From the NCBI GenBank assembly GCA_002783405.1, contig PFGG01000035.1, forward strand, positions 1-64,000: a DNA stretch of 64,000 bases, read 5' to 3'. The notes below the pieces were generated by a model. That model was not told the DNA's origin, did not search any database, and saw only the letters and a list, made by a program, of their open reading frames with translations. Shown piece by piece: positions 35,650 through 44,300 of the stretch. The first letter of the stretch is position 1. Each line of letters starts with the position of its first letter. The position numbers were made by a program, and so were the translations under genes. This DNA comes from a bacterium (Candidatus Blackallbacteria) CG13_big_fil_rev_8_21_14_2_50_49_14 (GTDB taxonomy: Bacteria; Cyanobacteriota; Sericytochromatia; UBA7694).

Positions 35650-38604
35650 GTGAAGAATTATCTAAAAAAGCGTTTATCAACCTCTATTTTTACCTACCTA
35701 TGTATTCTGGGGCTTGTTTTTACTGGTTTAAGCGCCGAAGCCCGGGGTCAAACCTTCAGTCTTTTACATACCGCAGGAGTACGTGGTTTGGCCTCTAATT
35801 ATCACTATGGCATCAATACTCCCTATTTGCTGATTCATGATTATGCCCGAGAACCACTCAACGCCGTACGTGAACTGCGCACCGCAGGCGCATCGATTTA
35901 CTTTTACCATCAAGGGCTGTATATCTGGGGCGAAAAGATGGGGGTTCAAGATTTTCATCTGTTTCTGAAGCAACTCCAGCAGATGAAACCCTTGCAGAAA
36001 AAGCCCATTCAAGTCTTGGATACCCCTGACAGTATTGTTTTAGAAGCCGCAGACCAGCATGCTCTGGTGAAAAGCTTGGCCCTGCTTGCTCAAAGCCGTA
36101 AATACGACCAAACGGGTATTGAACGCAAAGAAGCAATCCTGGAAACTTACCCCGGCCCTTTTTACCTCTTGCGCTTACCAGAAGCCCCACTCCAGGCCAG
36201 TTCCTTGCCAGAAGAATGGGAAATGCTGCTCGGACTGCAGATGGATCTCAAAAAAACACCCCCCCTGCCAGCGCATCAACTGCTGCTGATTGGCAAGCCA
36301 GAAGGCGAAGGGGCCAGACGCAGCGCCCTCTTAAAAGAACTCAAAGGGGAGCATCAATTGCTAGTAGACAGCGGCAATCTGTTGGAAGGATTGAGTTCCA
36401 TCCATACTGCCAGCCTTTCGCTGCAACGCAGCAACAGCCTTCATGTTATTTTACAAACGGGTTATTTTGCCTTGAATATCGGCGCTGAAGAGTTGCAGGG
36501 CGGGCTCGACAATCTCTTAAGAGAAAGCGATCAATTTCACCTGCCCTGGATCTCATCAAGCATCAGACAGGCCGGTAAAGCTGTTTTTCCAGCCTACCGT
36601 CTGGCCCGATCTGGGCAAAAAGTGTTGGCCTTGATCGGGATTGGCAATCCCGATGAACTGAGCCCCCTGCAAGAAGCAGGCTTACTCGGCAAGGGCCTTG
36701 AAATTCTCCAGCCTCAGGAAGCACTGAAAACAGCCCTTGAAGAAATCAAACTATCGCTTGGGCGTGAAGCCGATGCCGTGATTTTGCTGACCACCCTGGA
36801 AGGACGGGCACTTGAGGATCTGGTAGAAACAAGCCAAGGCATTGACGTGGTCTTGGGCGATACCGGGGCGCCTTTGCAAGCCAGCAGGGAAAGTATAGAA
36901 GCCCCACGGGATCGTGAAAGACTGCCGTTTAAAGCACGCAACAACCCCCATGCTTTAGGGCTTTTACAACTCGATCTCTTGCCCCAACGCGTCAAAATTG
37001 AAAATGAGGTTTTGCCGATCTCTTTTGATGCCGCGCCCGATCCTCAGGTTCTGGCAGAAATTATGCGGATTCGTCAAAAAGCCTATCTCAATGCTCTGGA
37101 TATCCTGCTTCCTGACCTGGGACCTACCCTCTTGGAAACCCCCGCCCTGCGCCAGATTTTTTTACAAAGCACGAAAACACGCAATGCCCGCAAACGTTTG
37201 GAAGGACTCACGTCACTTTCTGATCAGGATTTTTTACGTCTTTACCCCCCCCGCATGACCGCCGAAATCTGGTCGATCCTGACCAGCAATCTCCTTTTGG
37301 AGAATTTCAACTGCGAAGTTGTTCTGCTGAAAAGCCCTGAAGATGCCGTTTATATGCCCGGAGCCTGGCCACGTCTCTTGGCCTATGAGCTGCTCAAACA
37401 AGACGATACGGTTGCGCTCTATGACCTCAGTGGCACCCAATTAGCTGCCCTGCTGAAATTGGCTGACGCATCCTGGATTAAGGGGGGGCTCAGCCATGAC
37501 AACAGCAAAGTCTGGAACCGTCCCCTTCAGAAAAACGCCTATTATCGCACCCTGATCTCAAGCAGCTTGTCCAACCGCTCTGATTTCAGCCCCATTTTAA
37601 AGGGAAGCAAAAAGCGTGAGGAGCTTAAAAACCCTTTTTCAGAGACACCCAACAAACGCGAAATTTTGTATTTACGCAATATTCTCCTGGGTTTCCTTGA
37701 GAAAAAGCAAAGCAAAGGCAAGCTCTCGAAAGAAATTGAAGAACGACTCTTACCCCATTGGGAAAAAAAACAATCTCTGCTCAGTCTGAAAATCAGCGAT
37801 CTGCAACTGACTTTCAGTGGCTACAATGCCTTAAACAACCAAACCTATAGCGCCGTACGTGAAACCCGTGTCACCTCCCCCAACAATCTGACCTATGGTG
37901 GACGCACCAAGCTTTCCCTGATATTTGACAATGAGCCACTTACCTTTACAAACTCAGTACAAGCCAAATTTGAAGGGCTCTCACTGCTCGATGAAAGCAG
38001 CAAACAGACCAAATTTACAGAGAGTCAGGATGATCTGGTTTTCTCAAGTGAAATGCAATTGCATCTGTTTGAATTCCCTATGTTTGGAAAAGAGATTCAA
38101 TTGATTCCCTATCTTGAAGGAATATACGATACTGAATTTACGCCCACCGTCAAACCCGATACCCAAACCACCAACCCACGCCAGGCTGAACTCAGTGGCG
38201 TCGCGGGCCTGACGATTCCTGCAGGCCCTGTTTTAAAGGCCTTTAAAACAGGGCTTGCTTTACGCAGGGATTTCAATGTCCCCAACAATATTGAACTGGG
38301 CCTGAATTTCAAGTTGGATCATGATTATCCCTTGACCTCAGCCCTGCGTTGGAACAATACCCTGGATTTTAAATACTATTTACCGTCACCCAACGACAAC
38401 AGTTCAAGCCTGGGTCTGATTACCCAATGGGTTTCAGCCATGAAAGTCTCCCTGACAGACAACCTCTCCCTGCGAATTTTTGCGGATGCTTATCTCTTTC
38501 AGGGCAAGCTTCCCAGCACGTCTCAATTGGGTGCAAGCGTAATCCTGGGCGTGGGACTGGCCTATGACAGGCTTTGGAAACCTGGTTATGAAAGCATTTT
38601 CTGA
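35650..38604 (+). CDS. Pseudo-5'-nucleotidase fused to a C-terminal outer-membrane barrel
   Basis: A 984-residue exported protein. The signal peptide spans about 1-32. Residues about 215-450 follow the order of a 5'-nucleotidase/UshA metallophosphoesterase (LLVDSGNLL, the GYFALNIGAEEL segment, VLALIGIG, AVILLTTLEG, GIDVVLGDTG), but the metal ligands are gone: NHEFD reads NIGAEEL and GHTH reads GDTG. Residues about 465-640 resemble the 5'-nucleotidase C-terminal domain. From about 705 to the end the sequence alternates as beta strands and finishes in ...YESIF, a C-terminal Phe as in outer-membrane barrels. The start is GTG 35650; the nearby ATG at 35645 meets a stop after two codons. A dead periplasmic enzyme domain carried by a barrel is unusual; a binding role is inferred. 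Confidence 0.6.
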   Translation: MKNYLKKRLSTSIFTYLCILGLVFTGLSAEARGQTFSLLHTAGVRGLASNYHYGINTPYLLIHDYAREPLNAVRELRTAGASIYFYHQGLYIWGEKMGVQDFHLFLKQLQQMKPLQKKPIQVLDTPDSIVLEAADQHALVKSLALLAQSRKYDQTGIERKEAILETYPGPFYLLRLPEAPLQASSLPEEWEMLLGLQMDLKKTPPLPAHQLLLIGKPEGEGARRSALLKELKGEHQLLVDSGNLLEGLSSIHTASLSLQRSNSLHVILQTGYFALNIGAEELQGGLDNLLRESDQFHLPWISSSIRQAGKAVFPAYRLARSGQKVLALIGIGNPDELSPLQEAGLLGKGLEILQPQEALKTALEEIKLSLGREADAVILLTTLEGRALEDLVETSQGIDVVLGDTGAPLQASRESIEAPRDRERLPFKARNNPHALGLLQLDLLPQRVKIENEVLPISFDAAPDPQVLAEIMRIRQKAYLNALDILLPDLGPTLLETPALRQIFLQSTKTRNARKRLEGLTSLSDQDFLRLYPPRMTAEIWSILTSNLLLENFNCEVVLLKSPEDAVYMPGAWPRLLAYELLKQDDTVALYDLSGTQLAALLKLADASWIKGGLSHDNSKVWNRPLQKNAYYRTLISSSLSNRSDFSPILKGSKKREELKNPFSETPNKREILYLRNILLGFLEKKQSKGKLSKEIEERLLPHWEKKQSLLSLKISDLQLTFSGYNALNNQTYSAVRETRVTSPNNLTYGGRTKLSLIFDNEPLTFTNSVQAKFEGLSLLDESSKQTKFTESQDDLVFSSEMQLHLFEFPMFGKEIQLIPYLEGIYDTEFTPTVKPDTQTTNPRQAELSGVAGLTIPAGPVLKAFKTGLALRRDFNVPNNIELGLNFKLDHDYPLTSALRWNNTLDFKYYLPSPNDNSSSLGLITQWVSAMKVSLTDNLSLRIFADAYLFQGKLPSTSQLGASVILGVGLAYDRLWKPGYESIF

Positions 38605-39619
38605 TTCTCACACATCTGCTTCAGAAGCCGGGCTGGCCACCCTGCTAAAGGCGGAGAAGATCAAAGAAATCCTCGCTTGGACAGGGTTTTCGGATTTTAT
38701 TACCTTTGAGCAAACTTTGCTGACACTTTTAAACAGCCACGGGCCCAGTGAGGTCAAAGCATTTCAGGCTGTGCATGGTCAGCGACAAAATGCATGGGTA
38801 ATTGAATTTAAGTGTGGAGCTTTGGAAATGCTGCATCTTTATCCCCCTGAGATGAACCAAGCTCAGTTGATGGCCATTCTGCAAATTCAAAAAATAGTCC
38901 ATGCCCAAAAATACCCCTGCCCCTTGCCGCTTTCTCCGCCCTTACAGCTCGGAAAAACCCTGATCAGCCTGGAGCAATTTCTGCATGGAGAGCGCTCTCT
39001 TTCCGCCCATCACGAACAGGATATTCGAATGATGGCTTTCAGTTTGGCACAATTGCATCAAGCGACTTGCAGCTTTCGCTTTTTACCCCACTTACCCGCA
39101 AATCAGCTCAGCTTTAATTCAAAAGAATTTTCAAAAAGCACGCTCAAGCCCTTTCCTCCTGATTGCGAATGGCTGCTCAGTCTGACCCACCCTTTACGCC
39201 GACGTCTGAAGCAAAAAGTTGGCAGAGAAGTTCTCAGTCCCAGTGAATGGTATCCAGAAGATTTCTGCTTTCAGCATGCAAAAATTTGTGGTGTTTTTGG
39301 TTGGAAAACACTTTCACGGGAATCGGAACTTTGGGTGGTTTCACAGAGCGTGACCCATTTCACACATGCAAAATACGCATCGCATAAAGCTCCCCCCAAC
39401 CCTGTCGAGATCAAACGTTTTGTCGCAGCCTTTGAAGAAGCCCGTGGCGTTCCCTTTGACACAAAAGAACGACGTTACCTCGAAGCCTCTATCACCTGGT
39501 GCATGGCACGTACAGCCTTAAAAGAACAATTGGAAGATCCCAAGGCTCTGAACTGGAAAGGCAGCTACCGCGAAGCTTTAACCCAACAGAAAAGCCCCTA
39601 TTTCCTCTCTCTGCTTTGA
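38588..39619 (+). CDS. Degenerate aminoglycoside-phosphotransferase-like protein
   Basis: A 343-residue cytoplasmic protein. The pattern recalls the APH/choline-kinase fold: a beta N-lobe, a 'FLHGERSLSAHHEQDIRMMAFSLAQLHQ' helix (about 129-156) typical of the C-lobe, and later a WYPEDFCFQ...GWKTL segment where APH enzymes have HGDxxxxN and the metal-binding Asp. Here His-Gly-Asp is Tyr-Pro-Glu-Asp and the later Asp is Gly, so activity is doubtful. The fold assignment itself is tentative. Starts at 38564 or 38588 both overlap the previous gene's 3' end; I chose 38588, which begins just before that gene's stop. Its stop is 4 bases from the convergent histidine kinase gene. Confidence 0.5.
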   Translation: MKAFSDSHTSASEAGLATLLKAEKIKEILAWTGFSDFITFEQTLLTLLNSHGPSEVKAFQAVHGQRQNAWVIEFKCGALEMLHLYPPEMNQAQLMAILQIQKIVHAQKYPCPLPLSPPLQLGKTLISLEQFLHGERSLSAHHEQDIRMMAFSLAQLHQATCSFRFLPHLPANQLSFNSKEFSKSTLKPFPPDCEWLLSLTHPLRRRLKQKVGREVLSPSEWYPEDFCFQHAKICGVFGWKTLSRESELWVVSQSVTHFTHAKYASHKAPPNPVEIKRFVAAFEEARGVPFDTKERRYLEASITWCMARTALKEQLEDPKALNWKGSYREALTQQKSPYFLSLL

Positions 39620-39622
39620 GAC

Positions 39623-41872
39623 TCAGTCTGAATTTGCCTCAGCTTTCAACCAAAGCTGAGGCAAAGCTTCAAACAATTCATTGATGCACAAAATATCAAA
39701 CTGAAGCAGGGCTGACTCAAGCGCTTTTCCTTTGCCTGTTAATTCTTCGCAGCCAAAACGTTCACCCAATTCCAGACAGGCCTGAGCCAAACCCTTCATG
39801 CGGTTGAGATTGCGATTTTTCTTGAGGTCTTGATACAAAGGCTCAAGCCTCCCCTGCACATACAAGCGCTGTTCTTCAGAAAAACGCTGCCCCGCAACCT
39901 TAAGCCGTGGCAGAGCTTCCTCTACAGCCAAAATCTCCTGTTCAGCGGCAGATTGTTCCTCAGTCACTGGAAAACACAGCGAAAAGGTACTTCCTTTCCC
40001 CAACTGGCTGCTCAGTTCTATGCGCCCCCCCATTAAACCAGCCAAACGCCTGCATATCGCCAGCCCCAACCCCGTACCCCCATATTTTCGCGTACTTTGA
40101 CCATCCTGTTGGCGAAAGGGTTCAAAAATCAAGGATTGAGCATCAGGCCCGATCCCAATTCCAGTATCGGAGACAGAGATGCAAATTTCACGCGATTCTC
40201 CCTTCATTCTTGCCACAGATAATATGATACATCCTGATTCTGTAAATTTAATTGCATTTCCTATCAAATTAAGCAAAATTTGTCGCATTCTCAATTCATC
40301 TATTTTGATCAATGCCGGGACTTCAGGACTGAATTCCATGCGCCATTCCAATCCTTTTTTTTGTAAAGGCAAAGAAAACATGCGCCCCATTTCATAACAA
40401 AGTCCCTGAAGATCCGTCCACTGTAATTCCAATTGCATTTGACCGGATTCAATTTTGGAAAGATCCAGGAGATCATTTAAAAGGCCAAGAAGCGATTTTC
40501 CACCTGAACGAATGGCTTCCAGATAATGCCGGTGCTGTGGGTCCGTCAAATCCTCTTCGAGCAATTCAGCAAATCCCAAAACCGCATTGAGAGGGGTGCG
40601 AATCTCATGGGAAAGATTGGCTAAAAATTGGGTTTTCAATTGATTGGCGGCCTCTGCCGCTTCTTTCGCCAAACGCAGCTCTTTTTGCGCAGCAAGCGAA
40701 AGCTGAAGTTCTGCAGCCACCCACAGTTGATGGTGATAAATTTTCCAAAAACGCCCAAGCAGCACCAAAAACAAAGAAAAAACGAACATAAAACTGCCCC
40801 AGGGATACAGTTGAATTCCCCAAGGCAAAACCCGAATGGCGACCAACATATCATACAAAGCAGCCCCAATAAATACCAACATGCCCATGGCCACCAAATG
40901 CGCAGAAGTCTGTAAATGTTTCCAGGCATTCAAAACCAAAAATCCCAAAAACAGCAAAGAAATCAAACTCAGAATTTGAAAAGGAAAAACGGTCTGCATC
41001 AGGGGAAGCCCCAAGAGAACACTTCCTCCACTCAGCCCGACAAAGACCAGATGGACAATCGCCAAAAATTGCAGAGGACGGTTCAGGCTCTCAATCGCTG
41101 AAAGTCTTTGCAGAAAAAGATAGATCCAGATCGGCATCAGGTAAAGACTGAAAAGACTGAAAGTGGTAAGCAGCAGGGGCTGGTAAAACCACAACCCCGT
41201 CAGGTCAGACTCGCACAGAATATAGCAGCCCTGAAAGAGGCAAAACAATCCCAAACTGAGAGAGAGAGGGCGTTCCGGCAAAAACAAAGCCAGGCACAAG
41301 GCAACGGCAGCAGCCAAAAGATAAAAACCGCCCAGCATAAAAGTTCCCAGGTTTTCAAAAATCAAACGCCTGATCAACTGGCCTCGAGAACCAAATTGAA
41401 CATCACCAATCATCCCGATAAAACGATGTTCAGAATGTATACGAATAAACAGGGTCTTGACCACATTGTCTGTGGGCAGGGAAATCATATGCCAGAGATA
41501 GCCATTAAAACGCGCAGGAGCATGTGCCAAATCTCCAAAATGGTAAATTTGCTGAGGCCCCAATTTCACTTCAAAATTTTGGTTGATACGTCGGACAAAC
41601 AGGGTGGGATCTCGCAATTCATGCGCTGGCAAGGTGGTTCTTAACCACAAATCCTTGCCCACAAGTGCCGTTGAAAACTGCAGTTTCTTGGCAGGTTTCC
41701 AATCAGAAGCAGCTGGCACCGTCGCTGTCGTTGCATACTCCCATTGATGCGCGGGCAAAACAAAGAACTGACGTTCTTCAAAACGTTGAAAAAGAAACGT
41801 CAGGAGGCCCAAAAGAGTCACCGAAACCAACAGAACCAACAAATATATCCGAGGCAATGAAAAGCGCGGCAT
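39623..41872 (-). CDS. Membrane sensor histidine kinase, 7TMR-DISM type
   Basis: A 749-residue kinase. A first helix (about 9-27) and an extracytoplasmic domain (about 28-170) precede seven membrane helices (about 178-370), the 7TMR-DISM layout. A short coiled coil leads to HisKA with SHEIRTPLNAVLGF (phospho-acceptor His at about 424) and an ATPase domain with the N box (NLIGNAIKF), DTGIGI and YGGTGLGLAI, all intact. After the catalytic domain (ending at about 638) a helical region of about 110 residues remains, which might be an HPt-like or dimerisation domain; I see no conserved phospho-His there. No response regulator gene lies nearby, so the partner is elsewhere. GAGAGGA sits 4 bases before the ATG; an extended -10 lies at 41901-41906. 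Confidence 0.9.
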   Translation of the reverse strand: MPRFSLPRIYLLVLLVSVTLLGLLTFLFQRFEERQFFVLPAHQWEYATTATVPAASDWKPAKKLQFSTALVGKDLWLRTTLPAHELRDPTLFVRRINQNFEVKLGPQQIYHFGDLAHAPARFNGYLWHMISLPTDNVVKTLFIRIHSEHRFIGMIGDVQFGSRGQLIRRLIFENLGTFMLGGFYLLAAAVALCLALFLPERPLSLSLGLFCLFQGCYILCESDLTGLWFYQPLLLTTFSLFSLYLMPIWIYLFLQRLSAIESLNRPLQFLAIVHLVFVGLSGGSVLLGLPLMQTVFPFQILSLISLLFLGFLVLNAWKHLQTSAHLVAMGMLVFIGAALYDMLVAIRVLPWGIQLYPWGSFMFVFSLFLVLLGRFWKIYHHQLWVAAELQLSLAAQKELRLAKEAAEAANQLKTQFLANLSHEIRTPLNAVLGFAELLEEDLTDPQHRHYLEAIRSGGKSLLGLLNDLLDLSKIESGQMQLELQWTDLQGLCYEMGRMFSLPLQKKGLEWRMEFSPEVPALIKIDELRMRQILLNLIGNAIKFTESGCIILSVARMKGESREICISVSDTGIGIGPDAQSLIFEPFRQQDGQSTRKYGGTGLGLAICRRLAGLMGGRIELSSQLGKGSTFSLCFPVTEEQSAAEQEILAVEEALPRLKVAGQRFSEEQRLYVQGRLEPLYQDLKKNRNLNRMKGLAQACLELGERFGCEELTGKGKALESALLQFDILCINELFEALPQLWLKAEANSD
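39633..39665. other. Perfect 14-bp hairpin at convergent gene ends
   Basis: TTTGCCTCAGCTTT (39633-39646) and AAAGCTGAGGCAAA (39652-39665) pair exactly around a 5-base loop. It lies inside the last codons of the histidine kinase gene and just past the stop of the convergent gene ending at 39619. There is no long T-run, but it probably acts as a transcript end for the plus-strand gene. Confidence 0.7.
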
Positions 41873-41900
41873 CGTTCCTCTCTTTAAGCCCTATTTTGAA

Positions 41901-41906
41901 AGTATA
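41901..41906 (-). promoter_or_regulatory. Extended -10 TGGTATACT of the histidine kinase gene
   Basis: On the minus strand TATACT (41906-41901) is preceded by TGG, the extended -10 form that can act with a weak -35, 28 bases from the ATG at 41872. Confidence 0.55.
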
Positions 41907-42020
41907 CCAGTATCGTTCGTGATTCCATCCTGTCAGAATCCAATCCCCATAAAAGCAAGCCAAACGATGTTCTGCTGATGAATCCTTGCTCTAAAACACA
42001 AAACTATGTTCTATTGAAAT

Positions 42021-42026
42021 TATAAT
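42021..42026 (+). promoter_or_regulatory. -10 TATAAT of cysteine synthase gene
   Basis: A consensus TATAAT would start transcription near 42033, leaving a short leader with AAGGAG at 42050-42055 before the ATG at 42061. Confidence 0.55.
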
Positions 42027-42060
42027 TTACCTGCCCATGAAACCTGATCAAGGAGAAACT

Positions 42061-42975
42061 ATGAAATACAATAATGTGCTTGAAACGATTGGAAAAACAC
42101 CCGTGGTACGTTTAAACCGCCTGTTTGCTGAAAGTCAGGCCGAAGTCTGGCTCAAGCTTGAGCGCGCCAATCCCGGTGGAAGTATCAAAGACCGCATTGC
42201 CCTTGCCATGATTGAAGATGCCGAACGCCAGGGGCTTTTGGGGCCCGACGCCCTGATTATCGAGCCCACCTCAGGCAATACAGGCATTGGACTGGCCATG
42301 GTTGCCGCCGTCAAAGGCTATCGCCTATTGCTGGTCATGCCAGAATCCATGTCATTGGAGCGCCGACGGCTGATGGCAGCCTACGGCGCAAAACTGGAGC
42401 TGACCCCACGTGAAAAAGGAATGAAAGGCGCGATTGAGCGGGCCCGTGAAATTGCAGCCGATCATCCCAAAGCCTGGATTCCTTCACAATTTGAAAACCC
42501 TGCCAATGTCGAGATTCATCGTCAGACCACAGCCCAGGAAATTCTTGCCGATTTTCCTGAGGGCCTCGATATTCTGATTACAGGCGTTGGCACAGGGGGT
42601 CATCTCAGCGGAGTGGGCCAAATTCTCAAACAAACCTGGCCTGAACTCCAGGTTTATGCTGTAGAACCGGCTGCCTCTCCCGTGATCAGTGGCGGTTCTC
42701 CGGGCCCCCACCCCTTGCAGGGCATTGGCGCAGGCTTTATCCCTGCCAATCTGGATCGCTCGGTTTTAAATGGCGTCATTCAGGTTGAAAAAGAGGAAGC
42801 CTATGCTGCCGCCCGCAGAGCAGTGCGCGAAGAAGGGATTTTTCTGGGGGTCTCCTCTGGGGCTTCGCTTGCAGCCGTCGCCAAAAAGCTGCCAGAATTA
42901 AAGACAGACGCGCGTATTCTGACTTTCTGCTACGATACCGGCGAACGCTATCTTTCTGTCGAAGATCTGTTCTAG
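42061..42975 (+). CDS. cysK: Cysteine synthase (O-acetylserine sulfhydrylase)
   Basis: A 304-residue PLP enzyme that makes L-cysteine from O-acetylserine and sulfide in the cytoplasm. The PLP lysine is in GGSIKDR (Lys43), the substrate loop is [10 protein letters not shown] (about 66-75), and the cofactor phosphate loop is [13 protein letters not shown] (about 175-187). The length matches CysK (about 305-320). ATG 42061 was preferred over ATG 42037 because AAGGAG precedes it at the right distance and the protein then begins with the family's typical N-terminus. The stop codon shares the palindrome CTAG with the stop of the convergent FliI-type gene. CysK and CysM cannot be firmly separated by eye. 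Confidence 0.9.
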   Translation: MKYNNVLETIGKTPVVRLNRLFAESQAEVWLKLERANPGGSIKDRIALAMIEDAERQGLLGPDALIIEPTSGNTGIGLAMVAAVKGYRLLLVMPESMSLERRRLMAAYGAKLELTPREKGMKGAIERAREIAADHPKAWIPSQFENPANVEIHRQTTAQEILADFPEGLDILITGVGTGGHLSGVGQILKQTWPELQVYAVEPAASPVISGGSPGPHPLQGIGAGFIPANLDRSVLNGVIQVEKEEAYAAARRAVREEGIFLGVSSGASLAAVAKKLPELKTDARILTFCYDTGERYLSVEDLF

Positions 42976-44300
42976 GCCCTTTTCGGCTTGGGGGTGAATT
43001 CCTTTACCAAGGTATTCAGCGTTTCGGTATAGGAATACCCCTGGTCAATCGGCTGTTTGAGGAAATCAAGGATATCCTCATAACGTGCAATCGCCGCGTC
43101 AATTCGGGGACTGCTGCCCTGACTGTAGGCCCCAATGCTGATCAGATCCTCTGCCTCCCGCCAGGTAGACAATAATTCACGCAAATAGGCTGCCGCTTGT
43201 TTCTGTTCGGGGGTCGCCAATTCCAAAGCCAGGCGGCTGATACTCTGTAAAACATCAATCGCTGGGTATTGATTGCGGCTGGCAATCTCACGCGAAAGCA
43301 CCACATGGCCATCCAAAATCCCGCGAACGGTATCGGCAATGGGCTCGTTGGGGTCATCCCCTTCTACCAGAACAGAATAAAGCGCCGTAATCGTACCCCG
43401 GTCAGAAGTGCCTGAACGCTCCAGTAGACGGGGTAAAAGACCATAAACAGAAGGCGGATAGCCTCGGGTGGCTGGGGGTTCCCCAATCGCCAGCCCAATC
43501 TCACGACGGGCCATGGCAAAGCGGGTAATCGAGTCCATCATCAAGACCACATCCTGGCCCTGATCGCGAAAATATTCAGCAATTGCAGTCGCGGCAAAGG
43601 CCCCTTTGATACGCAAAAGGGCGGGTTGATCAGAAGTCACAACCACCACCACAGAGCGCTTGAGACCCGCTTCCCCCAAATCGTTTTCGATAAAATCACG
43701 TACCTCACGGCCTCTTTCGCCAATCAGACCGATCACATTTACATCAGCTGTGGTATAGCGGGCGACCATGCCCAAAAGCGTACTTTTGCCCACCCCAGAC
43801 CCCGAAAAAATCCCCAGACGTTGGCCTTTACCACAGGTCAAGAGGCCATCAATCGCTTTGATTCCCAAAGACAAGGGTTCAGTAATCCGCTGACGGGTCA
43901 TGGGATTGGGGGGATTGGCATCCAAAAGATAGCGGTGATGGGTCATGGGAGGGGGCCCTCCATCGAGCGGATTTCCCAAAGGGTCAATCACCCGCCCCAA
44001 CAGTTCAGGCCCCACAGGAACCATCTGGGGAATGCCTGTGGCAATCACTTCACTGCCCGCACGTATGCCCTGCACCTCATCCAAGGGCATCAGCAAAACC
44101 GTATTGCCCCGAAAACCCACCACTTCCGCCCGAATCTGCTGATCTCCAGACTGAACCCGACACAATTCGCCCAAATGCACGGCGGGCCCTTCGGCCTCCA
44201 TGACCGGCCCAATCACCTGTGAAACCCATCCCTTGTGCAAGATCGGTTCTACCTGTTCCAGCAGGTGACGATAGGGTTCAAGATTCAGCTTTTGCGTCAT
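42972..44300 (-). CDS. fliI: FliI/SctN-type export ATPase
   Basis: A 442-residue ATPase of the flagellar/type III secretion family, which unfolds and feeds substrates to the export gate at the inner membrane. Evidence: the beta-barrel N-terminal domain (about 20-95), GSGVGKST Walker A (167-174), '[14 protein letters not shown]' Walker B region, and the family blocks [12 protein letters not shown] and [23 protein letters not shown]. Length is normal (about 440). The start at 44300 overlaps the upstream TPR gene's stop (TGATG); the longer frame to 44423 runs inside that gene. No other flagellar or secretion gene is in the window, so the ATPase is detached from its usual operon; flagellar FliI is more likely than SctN but not certain. 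Confidence 0.9.
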   Translation of the reverse strand: MTQKLNLEPYRHLLEQVEPILHKGWVSQVIGPVMEAEGPAVHLGELCRVQSGDQQIRAEVVGFRGNTVLLMPLDEVQGIRAGSEVIATGIPQMVPVGPELLGRVIDPLGNPLDGGPPPMTHHRYLLDANPPNPMTRQRITEPLSLGIKAIDGLLTCGKGQRLGIFSGSGVGKSTLLGMVARYTTADVNVIGLIGERGREVRDFIENDLGEAGLKRSVVVVVTSDQPALLRIKGAFAATAIAEYFRDQGQDVVLMMDSITRFAMARREIGLAIGEPPATRGYPPSVYGLLPRLLERSGTSDRGTITALYSVLVEGDDPNEPIADTVRGILDGHVVLSREIASRNQYPAIDVLQSISRLALELATPEQKQAAAYLRELLSTWREAEDLISIGAYSQGSSPRIDAAIARYEDILDFLKQPIDQGYSYTETLNTLVKEFTPKPKRA

